The notes beneath the pieces were generated by a model. The model did not search any database and was not told where the DNA came from. It saw nothing but the letters and a program-made list of their open reading frames with translations. From positions 186,001 to 250,000 of the forward strand of contig AP026164.1 in assembly GCA_030295235.1 (NCBI GenBank): a stretch of DNA of 64,000 bases. Reading direction: 5' to 3'. Origin of the DNA: Fistulifera solaris. Its lineage: Eukaryota > Bacillariophyta > Bacillariophyceae > Naviculales > Stauroneidaceae. How positions within the stretch are numbered: the stretch's first letter is position 1; the number at the start of each line of letters is the position of its first letter. The position numbers were made by a program, and so were the translations under genes. Shown here piece by piece: positions 43,261 through 53,466 of this stretch.

Positions 43261-44045
43261 ATGACTACGAACTTACAGCGGCTTTACACGGCTGCGATTG
43301 CGCTCAATAACATGGCGATTTCCTTCATGGAGCGCGGATTGTATGCACCAGCGAGCGAAACGTTAAACAGCGCCGCGATGCTCATGAAAGATATTTCCAC
43401 ACTATCGCTCGCTCAAGCTGCGTGCTCTCAAGATGACGGAACTCGTCAGAAGATTGCGGATATGGTTCGCAGGGCAGAGAGTTATCTCGGTCTGAGTGGA
43501 ATCAAGCCGCATTTCAGCGGCATCACTCTTCGAGTGGTGAACGAAGATTCGGCAGTCTCTGCCGTTGGGGCCACCAGAGCAAAAATCTCACACTTTGGGA
43601 GACAAGACCCATTGTAGTCATTCGGATGGAAGCTGGATCGATTCAAGATCTCCGCCATCGCAACCCCAACGTTGATTCCAGTTTCATTTTGTACAACTTG
43701 GGGTGTGGTCAACTTTGCCGAGCCTGCAGCTTGGAGACGAAACGCTTATCGCATGCACTCGTGAATAATGCTCAACGACTCTTCCTTTTCTCTCTCACTG
43801 TCTTAGAGAATGTAATTGCCGACATGGAAGCTGGAGGAATCGGCAACGACGAGAGCGATATGTGTTACATTGTACCGGCAGTCATTTTGGTTCTTCGCAG
43901 CCTAACAAAAACTGCATTTATGCTTGGACAGTATGAGAATGTTAAACTGTTTGGTTCTCAGGCAGATTCCTTTGAAGAGTTCTTTGTTGAGCAAACGTAT
44001 CTCTCGTTATTGTTTGCCCCGCTTTCGGCTGCAGCAGCTGCATGA
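43261..44045 (+). CDS. TPR-like protein, paralogue A
   Basis: This is an all-helical protein of about 260 residues, similar along its length to the gene at 53774-54589. Shared segments include AAIALNNMAISFMERGLYAP (here) against AAVALNNIGVSLLQRHSFRP. Further on are matching SSFILYNLG and SSVILQNYG helices, the block VPAVILVLRSL against LPISILILRSL, and an Ala tail at the very end. The first repeat resembles a TPR (ALNNxAxxxxxxGxYxxAxxxLxxA). The start is the ATG at 43261. The frame slips once at A5 43581-43585; one added base gives TLWETRPIVVIRMEAG, which aligns with the paralogue. Function unknown. Confidence 0.7.
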
Positions 44046-44501
44046 AGGGCAGGCGGCGGCGGCCTGATTGAACTTTTGCTTTTTGACGACTTTTTCAGCC
44101 ATTTTTGATAGTATTACATTTTTAATGATTACTTCGCATGTACCCTACCGTCTTCTTCTTCATAGCAGATTATAGGAAAGATTGGAGCGCTAGGGAACTC
44201 AATGCCTAGCTACTGGGGGAATGAATACATTATTTTAGACGAATTACGTCACTGATACGTCACACATACGTCATGGTAGACTCCCTTACACTTACACACT
44301 GTACACCATCTTTCGTCTTGCCGTTCCCCGCGGTGTATGTGTTGTCAGCGAAATACCTATGCGACTGAGACCTGCAATTTTCTCATCTTGGACTTGAGAA
44401 AATAATGAAGCGCAAAAATTGAAAAGCACAGCTCATCGAGACTATTCTAATTTTCATAAACCCGTCTCGTTACACAAGATTTCAGGCATAAGGGAAGCGA
44501 A
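44046..44501. other. spacer, nothing coding
   Basis: Intergenic sequence between two plus-strand genes. A direct ACGTCA repeat (GTCACTGATACGTCACACATACGTCA) spans 44248-44273; such CRE-like sites may be promoter elements of the next gene, about 230 bp downstream. Confidence 0.4.
44248..44273. promoter_or_regulatory. cluster of CRE-like ACGTCA sites
   Basis: The stretch holds ACGTCA at least twice, with a GATACGTCACAC and a CATACGTCATGG context, 230 bp before a start codon. TGACGT/ACGTCA is the bZIP (CRE) core, and diatom bZIP factors bind it in CO2/cAMP-responsive promoters. Function here is inferred. Confidence 0.35.
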
Positions 44502-45489
44502 ATGAAGCTAATTGTATTCAGTTTCCTATTCGTGAATCTTAGCGCGACTTGGGCTATGACATCGTCATCGAACTGTGCTGTATTTGGAGTAGGCGTTCTC
44601 GGCACCAGCTTATGCCGACAAATTCTCGATGCCTATCCCAAAGCAGAGGTCACAGGAATCACCAAAACAACCAATCGACATGAAGAAATCTTGAGTCACG
44701 TAGGCGGAACTCACAGTGGGCGCTTCCATCTCTGCACAAGTGATCAAGTCAATCAAAAATACGAAAATGTCATTTTTTGTGCTCCACCATCCGGATTTGA
44801 AGATTACGCAGGCGCCGTGAAAGAAGTCATCGACAATGTATGGAGCGGTCCTGAAAATAAAGGCGTCTTTATTTTTACTTCCAGCGGTGGAATGTAAGTG
44901 CTACCGTGTTTGGGGCTTCATTCTCGCAGAATACTTCTCTGACCCTTTTCTTCTCATTCGTCTCGTGCAGATACGGCGCCGGCAATCGCCAGTCGATTAC
45001 AGAGAATTCCCCCGTAGCAGACCCGAAGAGAACCCACGCGTAGCGCGTCTCATTGGTGCAGAAGAAGTCGTTCGTGCCGCCGGAGGATGCTGTCTCCGTC
45101 TGGCCGGACTCTACAATTTACAGCGAGGACCTCACAATTTCTGGCTGACGAGTGGTAAAGCTGTTTCCGGTGGCCCCGATGGTATTATTAACATGCTGCA
45201 TTATGATGATGCAGCTGGGGCATGTGTGGCTGCTTTAAAGGCGGATCCCGACCAAACTCGCGGAAAGAATTTTCTCATTAGCGATGGCCATCCACTTTCC
45301 CGTAAGCAGATTTGTGAAGCTGCGTTACAGGCTAGCATTTATCAGGCGAACAGTATGCCGGAGTTTTTGGGCAGTGACGATCCACTATCCAACTTGGGGA
45401 AAGCATACGACGGGACCTTCAGTAATCAAGTACTCCAATGGAAGCCTGAATATGAATCTATGTTCAGTTACTTTCGTCAGCACCAATAG
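44502..45489 (+). CDS. atypical SDR / NAD(P)-binding epimerase-like protein
   Basis: Residues 1-20 are a signal peptide (LIVFSFLFVNLSATWAMTS). The Rossmann motif is AVFGVGVLGTSLCRQIL, and FTSSGGIYG resembles the SDR active-site serine strand. The later LAGLYNLQRGPHNFW and INMLHYDDAAGACVAAL match the extended SDR fold of YeeZ-like proteins. No YxxxK is seen, so catalysis is uncertain. A 77-nt intron (44894-44970, donor GTAAGT) falls inside GGIYG. The frame slips once at CCC 45022-45024; one added base gives VADPEENPRVARLIGAEEVV. About 300 residues; secretory or plastid route likely. Confidence 0.72.
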
Positions 45490-45981
45490 CATCGTTTGAT
45501 AGAATAAAAAATAATATAGATTTGCTTTGACCAATGAAGACAATAACATTGGGGATCAAGAGCGCTATCCTCTCGATCGTTGCCGCAGCAGTGACCAGGC
45601 AGTCAACGATACGGAAGCTTTTCGAAGGCGTAATCAAGATGTTATGCTTCAAATGAAAACCGAACTTCAAATAGATGATACCTGGTACATTTTGTACAAT
45701 CATTTTTGGCCGAGGTATTTTCACCGTTCTATTCGTTTTCCGGAGCAGGAGCGTGACTGAAATTCAGTCGTGGAAAAGCCTTTGTATTATTTTCTGCTCA
45801 TTTTTTCGCATCACTGCGACGATGATGATGCCATATGTGATATCATACTTCTTTCACGTTTTTAGAAAGATAAATGTATTTTTTTCGTCGCAAATTAGAC
45901 CACTCAAAAGATCGAACGAACAGTATTAAAAGTAGCCCTTAATATCTACATAGGTGAACTTATAGCTGGACAAGAAATCAA
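45490..45981. other. spacer with both recurrent motifs
   Basis: The 9-mer TACCTGGTA is at 45679-45687 and the palindromic motif at 45753-45773, both upstream of the PhyH-like start at 45982. Confidence 0.5.
45753..45773. repeat. dispersed palindromic motif, copy 8
   Basis: GTGACTGAAATTCAGTCGTG, then G. It is close to a perfect inverted repeat: GACTGAA-ATTCAGTC. It lies about 210 bp before the next start codon. Confidence 0.7.
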
Positions 45982-47220
45982 ATGGATCACTTATCTACGA
46001 GAGAAGAACGCAAAGCACGTTGGTACTCTAAGGTGATGCCGCGCTTTCTACAAATTGTTCCTGCACAGAAACGACAGGACATTTTGAATGGAACGAATGA
46101 CAATTTAACGAGTATTCCCTTTTCATGGATTCAAAAGGATGTTACTGATGATCCTTCTTCGATCACAGATCTTTTGCATACGTGTCTCCGCAAAGATGGC
46201 TTTGTCGTTATTAGTGGTGTTTTAAGCGATGATGAATGTCAAATTGCTCTAAATCAAGCCTGGGACTGGTTGGAAGTTGCCAGTAGGGCGGAGGACAGTC
46301 TACAGGCTAGCGAAACGCAACAAACATGTCCGTGGATTGATCGAAATGATGTGACGACTCTCCGATCGGGTATTTTCCCAACGAGCCTCGAAGGCGGTGT
46401 TCTACCATTTCACGGATCCGGTCATTCTACGGCGGCGTGGGCCATTCGATCGCATCCATCTGTACGAGCCATCTATGAGGCGTTGTTTCAGACAGATGAT
46501 TTAATCGCATCGTTGGATGGGATGGTCCTGTGGCATTCCCATCAAGTGCTGATGGATTCCGGTTGGTTTCATGTTGATCAGAATCCACGGGAGAAACCGG
46601 AGTTTTGCAGCTATCAAGGATTGCTCAATCTACTACCTGTCACTCCATGTACAGGAGGGAATGTGATAGTCCGAGGATCACACGATTTGTTTCCCGATCA
46701 TTATCGGAACCACCCCGATCCAAACTGCCGGGAATTTTACAACATGCGTTTGGATGAGTTGAACGGTGACGATTGGATGGAGATTGATCCAAACGACCAC
46801 GCAGCAGTCGATCCACAGAAAGTGATTTCGTTACTTCTTGAACCTGGGGACTTTCTCCTGTGGGACTCTCGAACCATTCACTGTTCCCACCCTCCCTCCG
46901 CAACATCCTTCGCTTGTCTTCCACCCCAACTGGTGCGTGCTGCTACACTGGTCACCATGATGCCCACGACATGGGCAAATTCAGATGTACTTCAAAAGCG
47001 AAAGGATGCTGTTCAGCGACAAAGAACGCTTTCACACTGGGCTAATCGCGTTGCTCCGTTAGGAGCTGAATGCGATGAACAAGTCCAGCTGGAGGCCGCG
47101 CGAGTAGATTTCATTCGTCAATGGCAGGCGGCTACTCGACAAGTAATTCTTTGCAACTGGGACGATCTGAGTCCGTATCAACAGTCCCTGGTAGTGGGTA
47201 AAGAAGCGAGGAATGAATAG
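45982..47220 (+). CDS. phytanoyl-CoA dioxygenase (PhyH)-like protein
   Basis: This 412-residue protein is a 2OG-Fe(II) oxygenase of the PhyH type. The iron motif HxD is in GWFHVDQNP, with the distal His in RTIHCSHPP followed by RAATLVTMMP. FVVISGVLSDDEC is the usual opening of the fold and GGNVIVRGSHDLF is the typical mid-strand. The substrate cannot be told. There is no leader, so it is probably cytosolic or peroxisomal; the last residues (EARNE) are not a PTS1. The gene is intact and without introns. It lies 118 bp from the convergent BCAT gene. Confidence 0.85.
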   Translation: MDHLSTREERKARWYSKVMPRFLQIVPAQKRQDILNGTNDNLTSIPFSWIQKDVTDDPSSITDLLHTCLRKDGFVVISGVLSDDECQIALNQAWDWLEVASRAEDSLQASETQQTCPWIDRNDVTTLRSGIFPTSLEGGVLPFHGSGHSTAAWAIRSHPSVRAIYEALFQTDDLIASLDGMVLWHSHQVLMDSGWFHVDQNPREKPEFCSYQGLLNLLPVTPCTGGNVIVRGSHDLFPDHYRNHPDPNCREFYNMRLDELNGDDWMEIDPNDHAAVDPQKVISLLLEPGDFLLWDSRTIHCSHPPSATSFACLPPQLVRAATLVTMMPTTWANSDVLQKRKDAVQRQRTLSHWANRVAPLGAECDEQVQLEAARVDFIRQWQAATRQVILCNWDDLSPYQQSLVVGKEARNE

Positions 47221-47338
47221 AGATTGTTCCAATGTTGTTATGTACTGTAAACCAATAAAGTTGAAGGAGTAGCAGTATCAAATTTTTCTTGTTATACGCA
47301 CGCAGCAACCAAATGTCTGGCTGATTACTTAAAATTTG

Positions 47339-48514
47339 TTAAAGTTTCACATTCCATCCGTACTTATCTTCAACTTCACCATTTTGAATGGCTCGCACTT
47401 TATCGTAAAGTTTACGTGTCACCGGACCAATCTCGCCCTCCCCGAATTTGTATTGCTTAATGTCATCTCCATCCAACCGTGTAATACTACCCACCGGTGT
47501 CACGACAACAGCTGTGCCCACCGCTAAAACTTCGTCGAATTCGTCCAACTCCTCAATGTCAATATCACGCTGCTCCACTTTCATTCCTTCCTCTTCTGCC
47601 AGTTGCATCAATGCTTTGTTGGTGATAGATGGTAACACGGAGGGCGATTTCGGAGTCACATAACTATTGGTAGCGTGCTTAATCCCAACAAAGTTACTGG
47701 TACTGAATTCTTCAATTTTGGTTTGCGTTTTCGCGTCCAAATACAGTCCAATTGGAAATCCCTGTTTCTTGGAAAGCATGTTGGGCAACAAGTCCGCTGC
47801 GTAGTTACCGGCCACTTTGGCCGCTCCAACTCCCCGCGGTGCCGCCCGATCAAAGTCCGTAATCAAAAGACCTTTGACGGGACTAGCCAAACCTCCCTTG
47901 TAATAATCGCCCACCGGGATGACGAGACACACAAAGGTGTATTCATCGGCCGGTTGCAAACCGATGCGGGGGCCCGATCCGAAAAGAATGGGACGAATGT
48001 AGAGTGCTCCTCCGGAGCCATAAGGCGGAACATATTCAATGTTATCGTTGACGACCGCTTTGACGGCATCAATGAACAAGTCGGTGGGCATTTTTGCCAT
48101 GCGGATGCGATCACACGAAGCTTGCATGCGTTTGGCGTTTTCGTCCGGTCGGAAAATATTGACGGTTCCATCTTCGTGACAAAAGGCTTTGAGTCCCTCA
48201 AAACAGGCTTGACCGTAATGCAGTGCTGTTGCACCGATGTGTAATTGAATGTACGGTTCTTTGACCATTTCTGGTTTTCCCCAACCTTCCCCTTCTTTGT
48301 AAGTGACACGCACATGACTGTTGGTAGGACGAAATTCGAATCCCAGTTCTCCCCACGGAACATCTAACTTGGCAGTACCCGGTTTTTTCGTTTGTAGTGA
48401 CATTTGAAGTTGCGTCGCATCGAGTGCTCTTGTAGGAATGCCCGACGCAAGAAAGGCGAACGAAGAGACGGGCAGCCAACAGGCTAGTAACAAGGTGCTT
48501 TGTATAAATCTCAT
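47339..48514 (-). CDS. ilvE: branched-chain amino acid aminotransferase, plastid-targeted
   Basis: The enzyme makes the last transamination in Leu, Ile and Val synthesis and uses PLP. Residues 1-20 form a signal peptide with SSFAFLASG at the cleavage site, the plastid-type pattern. A transit stretch precedes a full class IV aminotransferase of about 345 residues. Family blocks are HYGQACFEGLKAF, the PLP-binding Lys in AAKVAGNYAADL, KIEEFSTSNFVGI and GTAVVVTPVGSI. Arg in YIRPILFGSG lies in the usual place. It lacks introns and frame breaks. Together with citramalate synthase (20.7-22.7 kb), it covers two steps of plastid isoleucine formation. Confidence 0.95.
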   Translation of the reverse strand: MRFIQSTLLLACWLPVSSFAFLASGIPTRALDATQLQMSLQTKKPGTAKLDVPWGELGFEFRPTNSHVRVTYKEGEGWGKPEMVKEPYIQLHIGATALHYGQACFEGLKAFCHEDGTVNIFRPDENAKRMQASCDRIRMAKMPTDLFIDAVKAVVNDNIEYVPPYGSGGALYIRPILFGSGPRIGLQPADEYTFVCLVIPVGDYYKGGLASPVKGLLITDFDRAAPRGVGAAKVAGNYAADLLPNMLSKKQGFPIGLYLDAKTQTKIEEFSTSNFVGIKHATNSYVTPKSPSVLPSITNKALMQLAEEEGMKVEQRDIDIEELDEFDEVLAVGTAVVVTPVGSITRLDGDDIKQYKFGEGEIGPVTRKLYDKVRAIQNGEVEDKYGWNVKL

Positions 48515-49222
48515 AGTGTGCTTTGCGGTTAAATGAATGGCTCTTTAGTCGTCGAATGATCCTGTCGAAAAGAGTAATTAACGAGCTTGTCTTATTGCTA
48601 TGATAAAGGATGTTTTTTAACACTTCGTAGCAATGATTGACGTGCGATGATAACAACATGATAAAAGCGGCTATCGATGATTGTGAACGTCTGGGTCTGT
48701 CAGTTGTCAGTCAGACGGTACCTCTAGTACGACGGGTCTGAGGTCTGAGCTGGTCATTCATCGTGACGTCATAGAAGCACACTTTACGATCATAGTGAAA
48801 ACTCGCAGAGATACTTCTTTTGAGTTTTTGACGTTATTAAAAGATCTAGACCTCTAGGAGCAAAAGTCTCCGCGTGAGGAACACGACTTTACAAGAAAAC
48901 ATGAAGTTGAAATGGATCATGGCTGATGCAAGCAACACAAAAGCGAAGTATTTTCTTGTTGTCTCATTACTCATGACTCAAAAGCAGTCGTGGGGAAATG
49001 TCGTCTACACTCGAGGCTATAGTGCAAGATCAATTCGTCTGTCTTGGTCCGATTTTTGGCGTCAGGGTCATTCATGTTGACAGCTCTCGATCGTTTCACG
49101 CAAAATGATTGTTTCGAGTTTCGAGTGATTTTTTTTGATCGAGATGCCAACCATTGCAGGGCAAAATATCCCCTAGCATCAATTTTTCCCTTGTCAAATA
49201 GTAGCAAAAAGACACGTTCCGC
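48515..49222. other. divergent promoter spacer
   Basis: Divergent genes flank this 0.7-kb stretch. Palindromic motif copy 9 is at 48971-48993. No coding sequence is supported. Confidence 0.45.
48971..48993. repeat. dispersed palindromic motif, copy 9
   Basis: TCATGACTCAAAAGCAGTCG, then TGG. The arms are TGACT and CAGTC. It lies 230 bp before the MFS start codon. Confidence 0.6.
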
Positions 49223-50882
49223 ATGTCAAACCTCAAGATGCTACGGGTAGCGTCAATTCACATCATCCTTCTCGCATGGGCACTGAATAATGTATCGGCA
49301 TTTGCCTCGCTGTCGGCAGGACGATCTGTGGCGCGTCAAACACGCAGCACACTGCCATCGTACCATCGCGGTATCATACCCAAGCATAAAACTTCTTCTT
49401 TGGTCCGCATGGCACTAACGTTCCCCCGAGGAGGAGGAGGAGGAATAGTTGCGAATGCTGCTTCATCACCGCAATCGTTGTTCAATTTCACGTTACTCTC
49501 TCTGGCTATCACGACCGTACTCGTGAAAGTGCTCCAAAAAGCTACGGCGCCAACGATTGCGGAACAAGATCGTGTCAACAAACCTGCTTCCATCCGTGCT
49601 TTGCAGACAAAATTCTTGCCCGTCTTTTGGTTGTTGCGTTGCGCCGATTGGCTTCAAGGACCGTATTTTTATGAAGGTACGCCCATTTGGTTGTAATATT
49701 GAATCGAATTGACCTTTCGTCATCTTTGGCTCACCTACTGTTTGCTTCCAGTTTACGCTTCTAAAGTATTTAATGGTGTCCAGGCTTCGATGAGCTTGGT
49801 CAGTCGTTTGTTTTTAACTGGGTTCGCTTCGACCGCCGTGTTTGGACCGTCCGTGGGACGTGCTGCAGATCAGTATGGGCGTAAAAAGGCCACAATCGCT
49901 TTTTTCTCTTATTTATGCGGCAGGAGCCTTGTCAACGAAGAGTCCCTTCTTGGTCGTGCTATTCTTAGGACGTGTCTTGTCCGGTATCGGTACCAGCTTA
50001 TTGTTCAGTGCTCCGGAATCGTGGCTCGTGGGCGAGGCACAAAAGAGCGGCGATGATCCCGATGGCAAATACTTGGGAGAAACATTTGGATTGGCGTACG
50101 CGGGGGACTCGATTGTGGCCATCTTGGCGGGACAAATGGCCGGTATGGCGGCACTACGTCGCGGTTCGACTGGACCATTCGAACTGTCGACGGCGATCCT
50201 TATCATGGGTGGTTTGTTGACGAGTGTTTTATGGAAAGAAAACGCTGCATCCAGAACGGACAAATCAGAATCGAACACCATTCGAGATGCGGTTCAAGTG
50301 GTCAAGAAAGACCCCAAGATCATGTTGGTGGGAATTGTTCAATCTCTCTTTGAAGCGGCCATGTACATATTCGTGTTGCAATGGCCGCCCGCCATGGCCA
50401 AAGCAATTGCTTTGGCATATGGACAAGCTGCGGTACCGTACGGGGCCATCTTTTCTTGTTTCATGGCTTGTTGTTTGCTAGGGTCTACCCTCTTTGGTCA
50501 ATTCGCCAAAATGGGAGTCACTACCGAATCGTTCACGCTCGGTATGCTGTCCATCGCAACCATCGCCATGTCCAGTGCCACTTGGATCACGTCCTCCGGC
50601 GCGTCCGCCGCACTTACGGGACTCATGGCGGCCTTCTTTGCTTTTGAGGCTTGCGTCGGTATGTACTTTCCCTCCATTGGGACACTGCGCAGCAAATACG
50701 TACCGGACTCGCATCGTTCAGTGATTATGAACTTGTTTGGCATTCCGCTCAATGTACTAGTAGTGAGTGTTTTTTTATCCATTCAAAAGTTGGGTGTAAC
50801 GGGTGCTTTGTCTATTTCGTCGGGGGCGCTTGGGTTGGCAACGCTCGCCATGTTTCAGCTGAACCGCACAATTCGCAAGTAA
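49223..50882 (+). CDS. major facilitator transporter, MOT2/MFSD5-like
   Basis: Exon 1 (49223-49676) starts with a signal peptide that ends VSAFASL, a plastid-type site. It then has one long segment with RGGGGG and a membrane span, and finishes with LLRCADWLQGPYFYE. DWLQGPYxYxxY is the hallmark of the molybdate-anion transporter family (MOT2/MFSD5). The 75-nt intron is 49677-49751. Exon 2 gives about ten membrane spans, with the MFS loop GRAADQYGRKKA, GRVLSGIGTSLLFSAPESWL and YFPSIGTLRSKYVPDSHR. One frame break at T6 49900-49905 (one T too many) is likely an assembly error. The leader suggests a plastid membrane, but the substrate is inferred from family only. Confidence 0.82.
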
Positions 50883-51059
50883 ACTTCCCTTCTCTTTTGC
50901 TATCATTTACCGAGTGCCTGGCTAACAACGCAGCATTTGGCTAGCGTATAATTTGCAAATAATTTTATCATTTGGATTAAGCATTATTTGTTTGATACAT
51001 GTGCCTGCCTTCACCTCATAAAATTTTAGCAAAGATGACGCCTTAGCGACTAGACTTTT

Positions 51060-52049
51060 TCAATCTTGCGGCGTTCTTTCCAATATATTTTTGGTAAAAC
51101 GAAACAGAGAAAACGACAGTGACGAAGCGATGGTAGTCTTGAGGACCGATGGCACGACACCTCGATAAAAGCTGAAAATCCCTTCTTCTCTCGCAATGCG
51201 TGTAACACAATCCATCATTCCTTTATAAGGCGAAATAATGTCACCACTGTAAAAGGCTTGATGTTGCAGTCTCCTCTTGACGGTATCCACTGGGTAAATA
51301 AGCAGTTTGCTCATCGCTCCCGCGATCGATCCAGCATAAGCAGACAATCCGACGCTTTTGTCTCCACGAGTGAGTGTATCATAAATGCCAAAGTTGAGAC
51401 CCATATAGGGAATGATTTGTACAACCGCCGGATTGACTCCCGCATAAAATCCTCGAATTCCTTTTTGTTGATACAACTGCACGACAAATTGGCGCAGTGT
51501 TTTGGGCGGTAAATTGATGGGGGGACCAAAATGTGGTTCCGCCATGGAACCAAAGGGTATCGATGACACCTGTGGAATGATACCCCGGGCAGCAAATGTC
51601 GTTCGACAAACATCAAAGGGGTACGTTGCCAATGTCGCAAAGGTCCCCGCTACCGCACCAGACACAAACGCGGAAGCTGTGGGCGGAAGAACGCTTTGAA
51701 TGTGTTCTTTGGTACGCCCATAAACAGAGAATTGCACTGCCGCGTAACCAATCCACAAGTAAACAGCCGCCAAGTTGCCGCGAAACAATGCCGAAATTCC
51801 ACCTTCATTTTGTACAATATTGACCCAAGACTGCCACAAACTCTCACTTGGATACAATGTGGCGGGCGTTAATTGTCGTCGAATGCGAATGAGATCGAGA
51901 GGAGCCGTGGCCATGCGAGAACCGGCTCCGGCGACACCTCCGGCAACCGCATTGTGCCAGGAGGGATGAGAAAGTGGTGTTGCGTCTTGCTTATCATCAT
52001 CGTCATCATCATCATCATCATCATCGGCGTCGTCGTTGTTGTGACTCAT
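51060..52049 (-). CDS. mitochondrial carrier, thiamine pyrophosphate type
   Basis: This 329-residue protein has three carrier repeats of about 100 residues, each with a Px[D/E]xx[K/R] motif: APLDLIRIRRQ, YPFDVCRTTFAARG and YPVDTVKRRLQHQ. The second and third motifs resemble the thiamine pyrophosphate carriers TPC1 and SLC25A19 (YPVDLLRTRFAAQG style). Such carriers import TPP into the matrix. An acidic stretch with 11 Asp in a row near residues 9-19 is encoded by a GAT/ATC microsatellite at about 51990-52025. The gene has no introns. Substrate call is inferential. Confidence 0.85.
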   Translation of the reverse strand: MSHNNDDADDDDDDDDDDDKQDATPLSHPSWHNAVAGGVAGAGSRMATAPLDLIRIRRQLTPATLYPSESLWQSWVNIVQNEGGISALFRGNLAAVYLWIGYAAVQFSVYGRTKEHIQSVLPPTASAFVSGAVAGTFATLATYPFDVCRTTFAARGIIPQVSSIPFGSMAEPHFGPPINLPPKTLRQFVVQLYQQKGIRGFYAGVNPAVVQIIPYMGLNFGIYDTLTRGDKSVGLSAYAGSIAGAMSKLLIYPVDTVKRRLQHQAFYSGDIISPYKGMMDCVTRIAREEGIFSFYRGVVPSVLKTTIASSLSFSLFRFTKNILERTPQD

Positions 52050-52851
52050 GATAACTCAATTCAAAGGTTTTATATGAGTAATACGTGTAACAAATTAATC
52101 CGTCTTTCTCTTGGCGTTCGAACAGCAAGTCGGGAGCAGTATTGTCAAGGCGATCACAGCGGAAACAACAAAGATAAGCGCTCGTTCTATTAGTAGCTCT
52201 GTTTCGTCATTCTCATTATCAGCATCAAAATTCAACTCTTCGTTCCTTTCCATGTATCACGTGCTCATTCAACCAGCATTTAGTCTTTTCTAAAAAATAA
52301 TTAATACATTTGAATGAATAATAAAGGAAAGTCAAAACAGAAACGCAATGTTGCTGTCTTTAGAAAGTGAAAAGTGATAGGAGGACTTCCACCTGTAACC
52401 GGATAGAGCGTCTTAAAGATTAAGGATCGAGGTGAGTGGAAACAAACCAACAAGCCGTTCATGACTGAATTACAGTCGTGGTTAAGTGGATACCACACGT
52501 TGGGAGTATTACAAGTACAGTACAAGTACTTGTACCAGAGTAGTCACGCGGAAACATCGTTTCGTCAACGTTTCGACGTAATGTGTCCATGCTCTACGAA
52601 GAGGTTTTCCTTTCATTGATATGAATGTCAAATTACCAGTGGGCCATCAAGCTTCAAAATCGAGTGAAGGTGAGGTAGCAATCTTGCTCGGATCAAGATT
52701 GATTCATGACTCATGAGTGAAATGCAATATTGGGAAAAGGTCGCACACAGAAGCCGCATTGTATTGAGGTTCATTCATTATTTGTTGACAGTTGACACGC
52801 TAATACAAGAACTATCACAACTCAACTGCAGCAAAACACGAGCCTAAAGGA
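52050..52851. other. spacer with palindromic motifs
   Basis: Copy 10 of the palindromic motif is at 52459-52481 and a degenerate copy near 52704-52735. A cluster of ACAAGTAC/GTACTTGT strings lies at 52513-52537. No intact gene is seen. Confidence 0.45.
52459..52481. repeat. dispersed palindromic motif, copy 10
   Basis: TCATGACTGAATTACAGTCG, then TGG, with arms GACTG and CAGTC. It lies 410 bp upstream of the carrier gene's start. Confidence 0.65.
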
Positions 52852-53466
52852 ATGCAAAACGAACGAACATGGCAATTCCGGGATGACTACTACAAGAAGG
52901 ATACCCAAGAATAAATTGTAGAACCAAGGATCGATCTCTTGGGAGAGATTGTCCGAGCACTTGCCTTCACACAATCGCACTATTCATGTACTCGAGATTG
53001 GATGCGGTAAATCTATTTGGCGAGAGGCTTTTGGAACTATTTGTTGAAGCAAGACGTTGATGCACATGTCATTGCGACCGACATTCGTCCAGAGTGTGTA
53101 TTGCGTTCAATCAACAACGTGATGCTTTGACACCAACCGAACCCCGCTTCGAATATCGAACACTAAAAAAAGTCGCGGGACAGCTTTCTGATCTCAACGA
53201 GTCTTTTGATATCATTCTCGATAAGCGATGCTTGGACACATAGTACGTTTGTATTTCGCAGTAAACAACAAGGTCAAAATCAACCATACGCTTTATTAAT
53301 TCGGACGGTACTCGACAACATTCATTGGTGGCTTCAACCTGATGGAGTTTACTGGGTCCTTACACCACGAAAAAAGTTTTGTTCGTACCGTATTTTTTGA
53401 GGATTTCAGACTGTGCAGCTTGTCGACCTGACCACGATCCCACGAGGCGAGCTGGTGTCAACATAA
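52852..53466 (+). pseudogene. decayed class I SAM-dependent methyltransferase
   Basis: The ATG at 52852 opens MQNERTWQFRDDYYKKDTQE, then an in-frame TAA (about 52912). The frame resumes IVEPRIDLLGEIVRALAF. After a shift comes the SAM-binding motif I, VLEIGCG (near 52996-53016), then VIATDIRPECVL, then LNESFDIILDKRCLDT. In a further frame follow YALLIRTVLDNIHWWLQPDG and YWVLTPRKKF. The order matches METTL-type enzymes (W-D-xxY opening, EIGCG, D-loop, hxDKGxxD). At least one stop codon and three or four frame changes occur in 600 bp, so it is non-functional. Confidence 0.75.

Noticed and set aside
49709-50056. Separate small gene before the MFS transporter
   Set aside because: It is the second exon of the transporter up to a T6 frame break, not an independent gene.
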